Shown here: piece by piece, positions 21,114 to 30,675 of the stretch | How positions within the stretch are numbered: the first letter of the stretch is position 1 | Layout: the number at the start of each line of letters is the position of its first letter | NCBI GenBank assembly: GCA_963969345.1 | Contig: OZ017768.1 | Span: 7,960,718 to 8,024,717, forward strand | Length of the DNA stretch: 64,000 nt | Source: Turbatrix aceti | Taxonomy: Eukaryota; Nematoda; Chromadorea; Rhabditida; Panagrolaimidae | Direction: 5' to 3' | Notes under the pieces: generated by a model | Database searches by the model: none | Told to the model about the DNA's origin: nothing | What the model saw: only the letters and a program-made list of their open reading frames with translations | Translations under genes and position numbers: made by a program

Positions 21114-24100
21114 TTACCAGTATTTCCAGATTCGATCTAGAGCCACGAACGACTTGTTGAAGGCTTCCTGGAGCTTGTGGACAGAGCGGGCTTCGGGCGG
21201 AACGTAGTCAGCGTCGTTGTGCTTCTCGTCGTCTACGACCGGGATGCCGAGATGAACGTGCGGGGCCACGAAGTCGGCTGGCCGCAGGCAGTGCATCGAG
21301 TCAGGTCCGGCGCTGACAGTCGTGAGCGGTCGGCTGTTGACGATGGCTTCGGTCTCGGACAGAAGCGTCTGGAGCTTGTCTCTTGTCGGCACGCTTCGAC
21401 CAATGGCAGCCTTGAGGGTTTTCTTCATGATGCCGATGAGTCGTTCATAGACTCCTCCTTGCCAGGGCGCCGCAGGAGTGATGAACCGCCAAGTGATTTC
21501 CTCGTTCCTGCAATAACTCACCACTTCGGCTGGGATGGTGAAGTCTGACCAGAGCTTCGTCAGCTGCTGTGCCGCCAGAGTGAAAGTCGTCGCGTTGTCG
21601 GAGACGATGGACTGCGGCTTTCCTCGTCGGGCGATGAAGCGTCGGATGGCGTTGACGGCCGCTTCGGAGGTGAGGTTGTCGACAAGTTCCAGGTGGACGG
21701 CGCGAGTCGCCAGGCAGGTGAACAGTGCGATCCAAACCTTCTGTCTATCTTCCGAAGTCTTGACTTCCAGAGGGCCGGCGTAATCGATGCCGGTATGAGC
21801 GAACGGGAGAGAGCGATTGACTCGACAGGCCGGTAAGTCGGGCATGACCGGTAAGGCGTACGGACGCAGGTGATTTCGCGAGCACCACTGGCAGTGTCGG
21901 CGGATGGCTTTCTCGGTGGTTCGGCGACCTTGCGGGATCCAGAATTGTTCTCGCACCAGTGAAAGAGTCTGCGCCGTGCCGCTATGGAAGTTTCGGCGGT
22001 GGACGTGCAGGATGATGAGAGCCGTGACGGGGTGCTCTCGTGGCAGCCAGATGGGATTCCTGGATTCCGTGGAGAGAGTGCTATTCTCCAGGCGAGGGTG
22101 GCAGCGAAGGATGCCAACGTGGTCGGCCTTGATGCCCATTTTCTTAGCGTCGGCGTAAGATGGCGGGGATTCGGACTGGACTTGACGGATGAGCAGAGTC
22201 CAACGATTGAGAGCGAGTTTGACGTCGACATGGCGGATAGCGAACATCCATTTCTCGATGCCACGGATGATGCGTTCGGCGGCATGCAGGATCTTGGATA
22301 ATCCGAATTCGGTGGTGTCCGTGCAAAGGCGTTCCAGATTGAGGAAGTTCACTGGAGGTGGCGGGGAGACAAGTGCGTCTGCCTTAGCGAGCTGCACGGC
22401 ACTGACGTCGATCTCTGCGACAGGCTTTGGCGGAGTGGCGAACTCGTTCGGCCAGTCTTCCGGAGGGAGCTGCAGCCAGGAAGGACCATTGTACCACTTG
22501 TCGAAGTTGTCCGTGAGCGTCTGACCCGTGCACTCACGTGTGCCCAAGTCCGCCGGGTTGTCGTAGGTGCGAACGAAGCGGATTTCCGTGTTCTGGAGGC
22601 TGTGGATCTCGTTGAGCCGCTGTTGAACGAAGTTGGGCTGTGGCTGTCCCGAGCAGATCCAGTGGAAGCAGCACGCTGAGTCGGTCCATAGGATTGTGGG
22701 GGAGTTCTGAAACCCAAGGTGATCAAGTGCCTTCTTGATGCGTACTCCCATCAGAATGCCGAGGAGTTCGAGACGAGGGATGGTGACCGCTTTCTTCGGA
22801 GCGATCCTGCTCTTCGCGAAGAGGAGACTGGGGAGGGACCCGTCTTCCAGGCTGACGTAAACGCACGTTGCGTAGGCCTGCTTCGATGCGTCCGTGAAGA
22901 TGTGCAGCGTATGCGGCTGCTGGTGAACGTAGCGGCTGCTGATCTTGCGGGGGAAGTCGAACTGGCAATGAGCGTCGTGAGAGAGGATCTCTTTCCAGAT
23001 CGTCGAGTCCTCTGGCAGCAAGGGTTCGTCCCAGCCGTACTTTCCGCTGATCGATTGAAGGAAGCGTTTCGGAGCCACAAGCGTTGGGGAGATGAATCCG
23101 AGTGGGTCGTAGAATCCGGAGACGAAAGAGAGGATTTCCCGTTTGGTCCACTTGACGGGAGTCGGAACCTGGTAGCCGGGGAACGAGACGATTGACAGCG
23201 TGTCGTCGAGATGCTTGAAAACGTAGCCGAGGATCTTGGCTGTGTCCGGAGGAGTTGGTTCGCCGTAGTGCATGAGACGATCGTTCACTGCCTGGTCGTT
23301 TGAGACGAATTCGCGAAGATTCATTCCTGCTTTCGAGAAGGTCGCCTTGCAGGAAACTGCCTTGTTGTAGCCCTCGTCCGACGTCTCGAAAGCGATGAAC
23401 ACGTTGTCGACGTAGACGTTGTCCATGACTTCTCCAGCCACTGGGTCGCTGCATTGGGAGAGGTGGTGCTGGATGACCGCTGCCAGCATGAATGGCGAGC
23501 TCTTCAGACCGAAGGGAACTCGCTTGAACCGGTACGCGATGATGTTGCTTGGCTCGAGACCGCGGGAGAGGTCTTTGAGCCACAGGAACGTTGTCAGCGG
23601 ACGAGATGATGGTGCCAGCTGAACCTGGTGGAAGGCGGCTTGAACGTCGGCAAGCAGGATGTTCGGAGCGAGGCGGCACTTGATGAGGAGATCGAAGATC
23701 TTGTTGAGCAGAACTGGTCCTCGAAGTAAGACGTCATTGAGAGAAAGAGCGCCTTTTACCTTTGAGGAACCGTCGAACACAATGCGAGGAGGTTTGAGAT
23801 CCCGGAGCACCGCGTGATGTGGAATGACGTAGGTCCTGCCGTTGTCGAAGTCCGGATGAGGTTCGACTTCGATGACGTCATCCTTCTCGTGCTGCTTGAT
23901 GGTAGCGTCGTACGTTGTCAGGGCTTCCTTCTTGCGCAGAGAGTCGTAGAGGTTGAACAGACGCGCCTTTGCCTTGGAGTAGTTGCTGCTGATGGAGAAG
24001 TCGTCGTATCGGAAGGGTAGAGCGACTTCGTACCTGCCTTCGGTTTCGTCGAATTTGACACTTTCAGCAAACTTGGCCATGGCTCTGTCGTCGTCTTCCT

Positions 24101-26210
24101 TATCCGCCGCGTCTTCGTGGACTCCGAGAGCGTCGAGCGTCCAGAGAGATTCGAGTTCATGACGAGTCTTGTCTTCTTCAGCCACAACGATGGTGCCGAC
24201 CGTGACCGAATTCGTTGTCAGCGTCTGGGGTTCCGGGGTAGCAATCGGTCCAGCCATGGAGTCGCCGAAAGCCGTCGTAATCTTGCTGGAGCCGGTCGTT
24301 TGATCAGCCGTAATTACGAGATCCGTTATCTTCGTGAGCTGGTCCATGCCGATGAGGATGCCGGGAGTTGCCTCGCCGATGATTGGGGTCTGCACTGGGA
24401 AGAGAGAGCTTTGCAGGGAGGCCGCGGAGTCCGACTCGTAATGCTTCAGGTTCTTCGGCAGGTCGTCGACGATGCGGACTTTCAGCGGCTTCCAGGAGTG
24501 ATCCGCCATCTGGAGTCGCACTGTAGCAATCGGAGTAGTCAACGTGACTGGCGGCGAGTTGAACGGGGCGATCGTGGTGTTGATGAACTCCGTTGGTTGG
24601 ATGTGCAGGTCCTCAGCTAAGTCGCGTAGCATGAAGGACGCCTGGCTGCCGATGTCGATGAAGGCCCTAGCTTCCTTCGCCAGTCGAGTCGTGGGGTTCT
24701 GGATCATCGTAGCTGCCGTAACCAGGATGACGTCTTCTGGGTGGTTGTCGGGCGTTGTCGTGACGGTCGCGACATGGCGAGCTTGCTCAGGGGCCGCCGG
24801 AGGCCTCTGCTGCTGTTGACCGCGAGCTTGGACTGCCTGCCTTGGTTGTTGCTGCTGGGGCTGTTGAGCCGCTGCCGGAGCGCAGATGTACGCGTGGTGG
24901 TGGCCCTGGCACTTGGAGCACACTGCCTGGCACTCGCGGGAGAGATGGTCTGCAGACAAGCACCGGAAACAACGTCGTTGCGTCTGCAGGATGCGTCGCC
25001 GTTCGTCCACCGCCGCCACAGAGCGGCAGTCCTGGTTGCTGCCATGCTTACCGCAAAACACGCAGCGTTCCGTAGTCGATCGGTTCTTCTGGGGCCGGAG
25101 GCGGGGAGAGTCGTTGGACTGCCGAGACGTCGTTGAGCGGGCGTACGCTTTCTCGAGTTCTTCGTAAGAGTGGAAGATCTCGGTGGCTGCCGCCATGTAC
25201 TCCTTCGTTGTCTTGGGCGTCCGCCGCTTGATGACCTCGTCGAAGATGCGGGACGGGATGCGTTGACTGACAGCCTTGAACACCAGGAAGTTGTCGATGT
25301 CAGCTCCCAGGTATTCGAGTTGGTTGACGATGCTTTGGATAGTCCGGAACGTCTGCCAGTCGTCCGAGCGCTTGTTGTCGTGGATGGGCAGCTCGTACAG
25401 CCGTTCGCTGAGCTCCTCAATTGATGCGGTGGGGTTGCCGTAGGTGGCGCGGAGCTCGTTGACGATGAGGTTGTAGTTGGCGGTTGTCGAACCATATGCT
25501 CGGAAGTTCTTCTTGATGCTCGGACCTAACTTACTGAAGAGCATGTTGAACTTCGCCTGGACGGAAATGGATTGATCGAGGTGGATGGGCTCGAAAAGAT
25601 TCCAGAACGTGCCGAAGTCTGCGGCGCTGCCGTCGAAGAGTGGGATGGCGTCGGTCGAAGGTCGAAAGCCCTGGTTCGGGTAATTGATCACCAGGTTCAG
25701 GGAGCCGGTACCAGCGGTCAGAGTGCTCAGGTCCACTTTCATCTGTTGACCAGACGCCTCGGGCTGGATCTCGATGTTGGAGGCGGTCTGCTGCTGCGAG
25801 TTTGCCGCGGATGAGGGATTGACTGTTCTGGATGCCCTGAACTTCTTGAAGTAGTCCGTCTGAGCCCGTTCGAGCTCATCGATGGAGTCCTGAACGAGTC
25901 TCACGAGCTGGGAAGCACCGCCATCCAGTAGGTCTTCCTCGTCGAGCTTGGACCGAAAGAGCGCCGTTCGAGTCGAGGAAGTGGCGGCCGTCTTGGACTC
26001 GTATTCGTCTTCGAGTCGTTGCATCTCGTTGTCGACTTCGTTCGCGGCATCCCGTGCTTCCTTTCGGATGTCGAGGAAGCGGTCGAGGTGAGCGTCGGAT
26101 GCTGAGCCGGAGACGAAGGCGTCGAACAGCAGTTTCATCTCGTCGTTGAGGCCGACCGCAATGCCCTTGAGTTGATGCAACTTGGGGAAGTACGGGTCGT
26201 CGTCGCTCAT
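21114..26210 (-). CDS. BEL/Pao gag-pol polyprotein, about 1698 aa
   Basis: The start is the ATG at 26210 (MSDDDPYFPKL); three sense codons in frame precede it. Order of domains: an N-terminal gag region with the IPLFDGSAADFGTFWNLF capsid-like stretch; zinc-knuckle-like Cys/His clusters (CVFCGKHGSNQDC, CFRCLSADHLSREC, CSKCQGHHHAYIC); an aspartic protease with FIDIGSQASFM; reverse transcriptase with ILLADVQAAFHQV and YVDNVFIAFE; RNase H with HIFTDASKQAYA; a zinc-binding HRRNFHSGT...CQWC module; and an integrase with the three acidic positions (HTGIDYAGP, SDNATTF, GGVYERL). The RT box reads YVDN where most retroelements have YVDD. The frame is otherwise uninterrupted for 5.1 kb, consistent with recent activity. 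Translation ends at the TAA at 21114, before the usual C-terminal domain. Confidence 0.95.
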   Translation of the reverse strand: MSDDDPYFPKLHQLKGIAVGLNDEMKLLFDAFVSGSASDAHLDRFLDIRKEARDAANEVDNEMQRLEDEYESKTAATSSTRTALFRSKLDEEDLLDGGASQLVRLVQDSIDELERAQTDYFKKFRASRTVNPSSAANSQQQTASNIEIQPEASGQQMKVDLSTLTAGTGSLNLVINYPNQGFRPSTDAIPLFDGSAADFGTFWNLFEPIHLDQSISVQAKFNMLFSKLGPSIKKNFRAYGSTTANYNLIVNELRATYGNPTASIEELSERLYELPIHDNKRSDDWQTFRTIQSIVNQLEYLGADIDNFLVFKAVSQRIPSRIFDEVIKRRTPKTTKEYMAAATEIFHSYEELEKAYARSTTSRQSNDSPRLRPQKNRSTTERCVFCGKHGSNQDCRSVAAVDERRRILQTQRRCFRCLSADHLSRECQAVCSKCQGHHHAYICAPAAAQQPQQQQPRQAVQARGQQQQRPPAAPEQARHVATVTTTPDNHPEDVILVTAATMIQNPTTRLAKEARAFIDIGSQASFMLRDLAEDLHIQPTEFINTTIAPFNSPPVTLTTPIATVRLQMADHSWKPLKVRIVDDLPKNLKHYESDSAASLQSSLFPVQTPIIGEATPGILIGMDQLTKITDLVITADQTTGSSKITTAFGDSMAGPIATPEPQTLTTNSVTVGTIVVAEEDKTRHELESLWTLDALGVHEDAADKEDDDRAMAKFAESVKFDETEGRYEVALPFRYDDFSISSNYSKAKARLFNLYDSLRKKEALTTYDATIKQHEKDDVIEVEPHPDFDNGRTYVIPHHAVLRDLKPPRIVFDGSSKVKGALSLNDVLLRGPVLLNKIFDLLIKCRLAPNILLADVQAAFHQVQLAPSSRPLTTFLWLKDLSRGLEPSNIIAYRFKRVPFGLKSSPFMLAAVIQHHLSQCSDPVAGEVMDNVYVDNVFIAFETSDEGYNKAVSCKATFSKAGMNLREFVSNDQAVNDRLMHYGEPTPPDTAKILGYVFKHLDDTLSIVSFPGYQVPTPVKWTKREILSFVSGFYDPLGFISPTLVAPKRFLQSISGKYGWDEPLLPEDSTIWKEILSHDAHCQFDFPRKISSRYVHQQPHTLHIFTDASKQAYATCVYVSLEDGSLPSLLFAKSRIAPKKAVTIPRLELLGILMGVRIKKALDHLGFQNSPTILWTDSACCFHWICSGQPQPNFVQQRLNEIHSLQNTEIRFVRTYDNPADLGTRECTGQTLTDNFDKWYNGPSWLQLPPEDWPNEFATPPKPVAEIDVSAVQLAKADALVSPPPPVNFLNLERLCTDTTEFGLSKILHAAERIIRGIEKWMFAIRHVDVKLALNRWTLLIRQVQSESPPSYADAKKMGIKADHVGILRCHPRLENSTLSTESRNPIWLPREHPVTALIILHVHRRNFHSGTAQTLSLVREQFWIPQGRRTTEKAIRRHCQWCSRNHLRPYALPVMPDLPACRVNRSLPFAHTGIDYAGPLEVKTSEDRQKVWIALFTCLATRAVHLELVDNLTSEAAVNAIRRFIARRGKPQSIVSDNATTFTLAAQQLTKLWSDFTIPAEVVSYCRNEEITWRFITPAAPWQGGVYERLIGIMKKTLKAAIGRSVPTRDKLQTLLSETEAIVNSRPLTTVSAGPDSMHCLRPADFVAPHVHLGIPVVDDEKHNDADYVPPEARSVHKLQEAFNKSFVALDRIWKYW

Positions 26211-26245
26211 GGTTGCCACGCGGGTCTTTCAGGGTTGATCGAGGT

Positions 26246-26255
26246 CGATGCACCA
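26246..26255 (-). promoter_or_regulatory. Primer-binding site of the BEL/Pao element
   Basis: Read on the plus strand, cgatgcacca is identical to the 3' end of a typical eukaryotic tRNA-Gly including CCA. It lies 3 nt inside the 5' LTR. On the element strand it reads TGGTGCATCG. Only ten bases match contiguously, so tRNA-Gly is a reasoned guess. Confidence 0.6.
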
Positions 26256-26258
26256 CAA

Positions 26259-26893
26259 TGTGGGAGCACACCAGGCTCCCGGCTGGACTGAGGTGGTGGC
26301 GCGGGTGTCGCGTTGCCTGTAACGGGGCGGCAAGCGACAGGGAACCGAAACGGGAAGGAACTCACCGAGGACGTGAGTTCCGGAGCTTAAGTAGTCGGAG
26401 GCGGGGCCGGGTCGCGTTGCCTGTAACGGGACGGCAAGCGACAGAGAAACCAAAGGAGAAGAGGAACTCACCCAGGAGATTCCTGCACGCGCCCGTGGGT
26501 GCAGGTGCCGAGCGAGGACCGGGCACCGAGTTGCCGGTCGGAGAACGCGGAGGGACCGAGCGCTGCGGAAGGCTGGTCCGAGATCGAGGAGCGAGCGGGA
26601 GACCAGTCAAGGAGGGAGCTGGTCGTCGAAGTCGCTGATCGCAAAGAGGCACAGGAGTAGAACGTGGGGTTTATTCAGCACCCGAGAAGCACAAACGAAA
26701 CAGTCGAACAAAGTTCAAAGATCATAGATCAAGGGGGGGTTTATATAGTCAACAGGTCAGAACATTCTAGAAGACGCACACGCGACGATAGGGCAGGAAT
26801 CTTCCAGAAGGTTGGGCTGAGGAATATGCTGGAAGAGGCGCGGGCAATCGTGCAGGGTCCTTCTCTTTCGCGTCGAGACCTCGCGTTGCGACA
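26259..26893 (-). repeat. 5' LTR of the BEL/Pao element
   Basis: 635 bp, the partner of 19805-20439. It would contain the promoter driving the polyprotein. It contains hairpin-repeat units starting near 26307 and 26411. Confidence 0.95.
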
Positions 26894-27224
26894 CTTTTCG
26901 GCCGGTTTTGCCAGTCGATGTTGTCAAAAGCCCGCACTTGGAGTTGACATACACAAACGACAAAGAAGTGCAGAAAATAATCTTCTGATACAGACTTGTT
27001 GTTTTGTATCCTTTTATGCTGTGCATACGGTATTGATCGTTGTTACTGATTACTACGCGCGCATGTACTTGAAAACTGGCGAAGTAGACGAGCTTTTTCT
27101 TTGCATGAGAAGCAGTGACTTAATTCGAGAATTCTCGGTGACATCACTTATTGCTCCGTTTGTGATTTGCAAATCGTGGAGATTAGTTTTGTTTTCATCC
27201 TGTCATGTGAAGTCATCTATCTGA

Positions 27225-27868
27225 TATCCAAGTGAATATGGCGACACGAAACTATACTACAAGGGTTCACAACTTTTATGTATCTTTGCTCCATTCATAC
27301 ATCAAACTCCGAACCATTTATTCATTATAAGTTCCCCCGTGTTGTTGTGTTGTATCGCCTTTCTTTGTTGTTTTTGAAAATCAAAATGCTTATGCATTTG
27401 TTTTTTATATTGCGTGTGAAATATGTTACAGTAAATACACTGTTTGTATCAATATGTATAATATAAGCACACGACGATTCTCTGAATTTTGTGCGAAGAA
27501 AAGAAAAGGTATCAAAGATGTAAACATGTGTAATATAATAAATTGTGTAAAGATAACGCTTAACAGTAGCATAAAAGTTCCGTCTTTTTTGTATCTTACA
27601 TTCATCAAAAGCGGTAAAAAGCAACAAAGAGTCGCACAATTTGTGTTACCATCGTGTTATGTAACGAACATCGTCGCAATTGTTTGCTTTTGGCTCTCGG
27701 AGCGAAAGTCTAGGAAATCTCGCCGCTTGTCGTCTTGTGGTCCTACTTTTTGGTTGTGTTCCGTATTTCCTCTCCCATTCCCCCCATGATATTTTTTGCT
27801 TTTGTATTTATCGTTGTTATCGTGATTTGTGTAATTGACATTCCTTTGTTTTGAAGTACCATTATATT
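27225..27868. other. Spacer between receptors A and B
   Basis: AT-rich, no gene recognised. It ends at the target duplication ATATT (27864-27868) of the next LTR element. Confidence 0.5.
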
Positions 27869-29416
27869 TGTAGTAGTTCTCTATGCCACTCGCGATAGAT
27901 ACTTTACTCACAAACAAAGACCTGTAACCAATACATATAATACAATATACACAGGTCCAATCATTACCTCAACAAGGGTGGAGTTCCGTCGGGTTGAGGT
28001 CTTTGGGTTGCTCTGGGCTTGCCTTCGGCCGGGCGTCGATCACGCAGCCAACGAACACGACCGCTCGCGGCGACAGACAAAACAACAACTGAGACAATAG
28101 GAAAGGGAAATACAGGAAACAATTATTCTACGCGAGATACGAATGCGCACGCGTTGCACCAACTCGTACTCGCGTAACACTTCCCTCTCTCAACAGAAAC
28201 GGACAATAAGGGCTGAATCATGGGACAGGGGCAAATCTCCTTCCTGAGACGTCGTCGTCGGATTCACCCTGCGACGGGTAGTCGTCGGGACACGTTTTCT
28301 TGCAAACACTCTGCGTCTGCGGCTTCTCGAAATCCGGCGTCGGTTTCGGTTGTCGTCCAAGAGTGCTTCGGCAGGACTGATGTTACCGGGAACCATCTTG
28401 CTGGGACTGGTTCGGATGCTGAGCAGCATCAGGCGGACTGCTTCCTGCAGGTCCACCACGTCGGCGTTCATCTTCAATCCATCCGTGAGCATGTGCACGT
28501 ATCGCTCGGCTGGATACGGCAGGGACGGACAATGCTGGATGCTTTGAACATCTTCAATCGTAGGCAATAGTGCTGGGTGTGCTGCCTTCGCACGTGGCAC
28601 GCACTTGCCTTCGGTGATAACAGGAACACTCGCTATCACCACTTTCCCCTCCTTTTTGACATTGCACTGGCTTGCAATCGTCTGGGGTACCGCTTCTGCT
28701 CGTCCTTCAAACTTGACTTTCGAGAGCTGGTCATCGTTGGCTGCTTCTGCGATCCGCACGGCAAGGGTCCGACCGGCCTGGTCACCCTTCCGTTCATGAA
28801 TGGTCGCTGCACCGATGTGATCCTGGGATCCTGCGAAGTCGTCGAATTGATGGCACGTGCACTCCTTGACATATAGACACGACCATCGGGTTTTCTGCTG
28901 ATTGACCCTGGCCTCCTGGATCGATGATCGCTTTGAGACTGCAACCGCTCCGATTGCTGGCCCTGCAGCTTTCGCGGCAAGCGGTTTGCTCTTCTTCGCA
29001 TCCTTCTCGGGCTCGGTCGTGAGATCTGTCTTGTTCGGAGTTGCGGGCATGGCTTGGATCGGCTTCTCGTCACCTCTGTAGGTCGCCGAATCCTCTCGTC
29101 ACCAATGTAGTAGTTCTCTATGCCACTCGCGATAGATACTTTACTCACAAACAAAGACCTGTAACCAATACATATAATACAATATACACAGGTCCAATCA
29201 TTACCTCAACAAGGGTGGAGTTCCGTCGGGTTGAGGTCTTTGGGTTGCTCTGGGCTTGCCTTCGGCCGGGCGTCGATCACGCAGCCAACGAACACGACCG
29301 CTCGCGGCGACAGACAAAACAACAACTGAGACAATAGGAAAGGGAAATACAGGAAACAATTATTCTACGCGAGATACGAATGCGCACGCGTTGCACCAAC
29401 TCGTACTCGCGTAACA
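27869..29416 (-). mobile_element. Non-autonomous Ty3/gypsy-like LTR element, 1548 bp, TSD ATATT
   Basis: Two 311-bp LTRs (27869-28179 and 29106-29416) appear identical by eye and have TG...CA ends. They are flanked by 5-bp duplications ATATT (27864-27868, 29417-29421). Minus orientation is shown by a primer-binding site TGGTGACGAGAGGATTCGG next to the LTR at 29106 and a purine tract GAGAGAGGGAAG next to the LTR at 28179. Only 926 bp of internal sequence remain, encoding a 286-aa deletion product without protease, RT or RNase H. It must rely on a relative for mobility. It sits 35 bp upstream of the receptor B start codon. Confidence 0.9.
28190..29050 (-). CDS. Internally deleted retroelement ORF, integrase-end fragment fused to an N-terminal basic region, 286 aa
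   Basis: The N-terminal ~160 residues are Lys/Ala-rich and contain a Cys/His segment (CLYVKECTCHQFDD) without a recognisable capsid signature. From about residue 180, AERYVHMLTDGLKMN, LQEAVRLMLLSIRTSPSKMV and ISPAEALL match the end of the integrase core of Ty3/gypsy elements. A very basic Arg-rich tail (NRRRISRSRRRRVF) follows. The single open frame suggests selection or very recent deletion. None of the DDE catalytic acids is present, so no integrase activity is expected. Any role as an RNA- or DNA-binding protein is speculation. Confidence 0.6.
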   Translation of the reverse strand: MPATPNKTDLTTEPEKDAKKSKPLAAKAAGPAIGAVAVSKRSSIQEARVNQQKTRWSCLYVKECTCHQFDDFAGSQDHIGAATIHERKGDQAGRTLAVRIAEAANDDQLSKVKFEGRAEAVPQTIASQCNVKKEGKVVIASVPVITEGKCVPRAKAAHPALLPTIEDVQSIQHCPSLPYPAERYVHMLTDGLKMNADVVDLQEAVRLMLLSIRTSPSKMVPGNISPAEALLDDNRNRRRISRSRRRRVFARKRVPTTTRRRVNPTTTSQEGDLPLSHDSALIVRFC

Positions 29417-29451
29417 ATATTGCGGTTAAAAATGTTTATTTTTCAGATTCG

Positions 29452-30358
29452 ATGACTACTGATCAAATTTTTGGCTATACATCCATTGGCATCAAAACAT
29501 TGAACGCGGCCATCATGGTTATCGTGCTGTTCTTTATGCTAAAACATATGTGTGTAAAAAAAAGTATCATAAGGTCGCCCTACTTCCTTATCTTTATATC
29601 AGGCTGTATTTTTTATGTCATCTACGCAACCGTAGTCTTAGCGTGGGTGTTTAACTGGACTATATTGTGGTTGCATTACGCGACATTCGCTGCGAACATG
29701 TATTATTCTTTTTTTATTGGCATTTGGTTTACAATTATGTCTTATAACAGATTTTCAGGTGAGAAGTTCTAAAGTTTTTGATTTGTATAATATATTTATC
29801 TTCTAACTTTGTTTTACAGGAGTAATACTGTGGCGGCAAATGGACACGCTGTGGAGCAGAAATTTGACAATGGCATACATTGTGCTCATATTTGTTTATC
29901 CTCTTGCCTTCATCGGAGTCATGGTTATTACACTCGACAAAATTATATCTGTCGAAGGAGATAGGCTTCACAACAAGATATCAATCATTTCGAACGTATG
30001 CACTACAGTGATATCCACTATTTTCTGCTTTTCAGCCGGGTTTGCAAGTCGATGCTGTCAGAAGCCCGCACTTGGGGTTGTCATTCACACACGACAACGA
30101 AGTGCAGAAAATAATCTTTTGATCCAGACTTGTTTATTTGTATTTTGCTACGCTATGAGTACGGTATTGCTCGTTATAACTGATTATTACGCTGGCATGT
30201 ACTTGACTACTGGTAAGGTAAACGAACTATTCATCTACATGATGAGCAGCGAGTTAGTGCGAGAATTCTCCGTGACATCGTTAATTGCACCGTTTGTTAT
30301 TTGCAAATCGTGGAGACTTATGCTGTTCTCATCTTCACAGGTGAAGGCCTCCTTCTGA
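29452..30358 (+). CDS. Receptor B: intact chemoreceptor-like seven-helix GPCR, two exons, 281 aa
   Basis: Exon 1 is 29452-29758 and exon 2 is 29820-30358, with a 61-bp phase-1 intron after the MSYNRFS motif. The hydrophobic profile gives seven helices. TM1 is LNAAIMVIVLFFML (~16-34), TM2 LIFISGCIFYVIYATVVLAWVF, and TM3 ATFAANMYYSFFIGIWFTIM ending in NRF. TM4 is IVLIFVYPLAFIGVMVIT, and TM5 ends in FCFSAGF. A short SRCCQKP loop with RQRSAENNLL comes next, then TM6 and TM7. The layout and NRF motif recall nematode serpentine chemoreceptors, but I cannot assign a subfamily. TTTTTCAG ends 5 nt before the ATG. Receptors C and D share the intron position and the AG..SRC...EN.LL.QT block. A retroelement has inserted 35 bp upstream, so expression may be altered. 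Confidence 0.8.
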
Positions 30359-30675
30359 CATAGTTTGGTGGCGCCAACTCAAACAGTTTTTCGCATACAC
30401 GCTTGCGTTTGCTATTAGATAGATTTTAGCATCGCTGAGGTTTACAAGGCGTACTGTGAGAAAACCGCAACATTTGACCTCTCGCGCAGCTGCACCTTCT
30501 GTGGAAAAGTTCCCTGACATAGCACACTTGATAATTTATGTTTCTTCTGTTTTGTTTTGGTTTTTTATTAAAATGATTTTCGATTTGTTGTATCAAATTT
30601 ATTTTAATCAACAATGAATCGTACACTTGGCATTAAGCTAATGTAAGCATTTGAGAAGTATGTAGGTGATATTAA
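30359..30675. other. 3' flank of receptor B
   Basis: Short AT-rich spacer, no gene recognised. It ends with the TTAA target of the following palindromic element. Confidence 0.5.

Larger units (their letters stand above)
19805..26893 (-). mobile_element. BEL/Pao LTR retrotransposon, 7089 bp, TSD CTTT
   Basis: The element is on the minus strand. Its two 635-bp LTRs (26259-26893 as 5', 19805-20439 as 3') begin TGTCGCAACG and end GTGCTCCCACA. I noticed only one difference between them (g/c near the ends at 19835 and 26289), so insertion is recent. The 4-bp duplication CTTT (19801-19804, 26894-26897) and the matching empty site in receptor B define the boundaries. The internal region encodes a gag-pol polyprotein with the BEL domain order. 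A 15-G run at 20445-20459 lies just inside the 3' LTR. No obvious long polypurine tract precedes that LTR; only GGGAG is seen. Confidence 0.95.
19223..27224 (+). pseudogene. Receptor A: chemoreceptor-like GPCR gene split by a BEL/Pao retrotransposon
   Basis: Exon 1 is 19223-19535 (phase-1 GTGGGT donor). Exon 2 begins at 19593, is interrupted after 19804 and resumes at 26898, ending with TGA at 27224. Without the 7.1-kb insertion and one CTTT duplication the frame is intact at 284 codons. Receptor B shows the uninterrupted version. Hydrophobic segments match a seven-helix protein: AAVVMVIVLFFML-type TM1, CIFYVTYVTVILSMMI TM2, and a MSYNRFS motif after TM3 reminiscent of the NRF motif of nematode serpentine receptors. 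A SRCCQKP loop, TM6 and a REFSVTSLIAPFVICKSW TM7 follow. As found here the product would be truncated inside the 3' LTR of the inserted, oppositely oriented element. Confidence 0.8.

Noticed and set aside
21177..25814. Multiple plus-strand frames opposite the BEL polyprotein
   Set aside because: They are shadows of a GC-rich coding strand; the minus-strand polyprotein explains the region.
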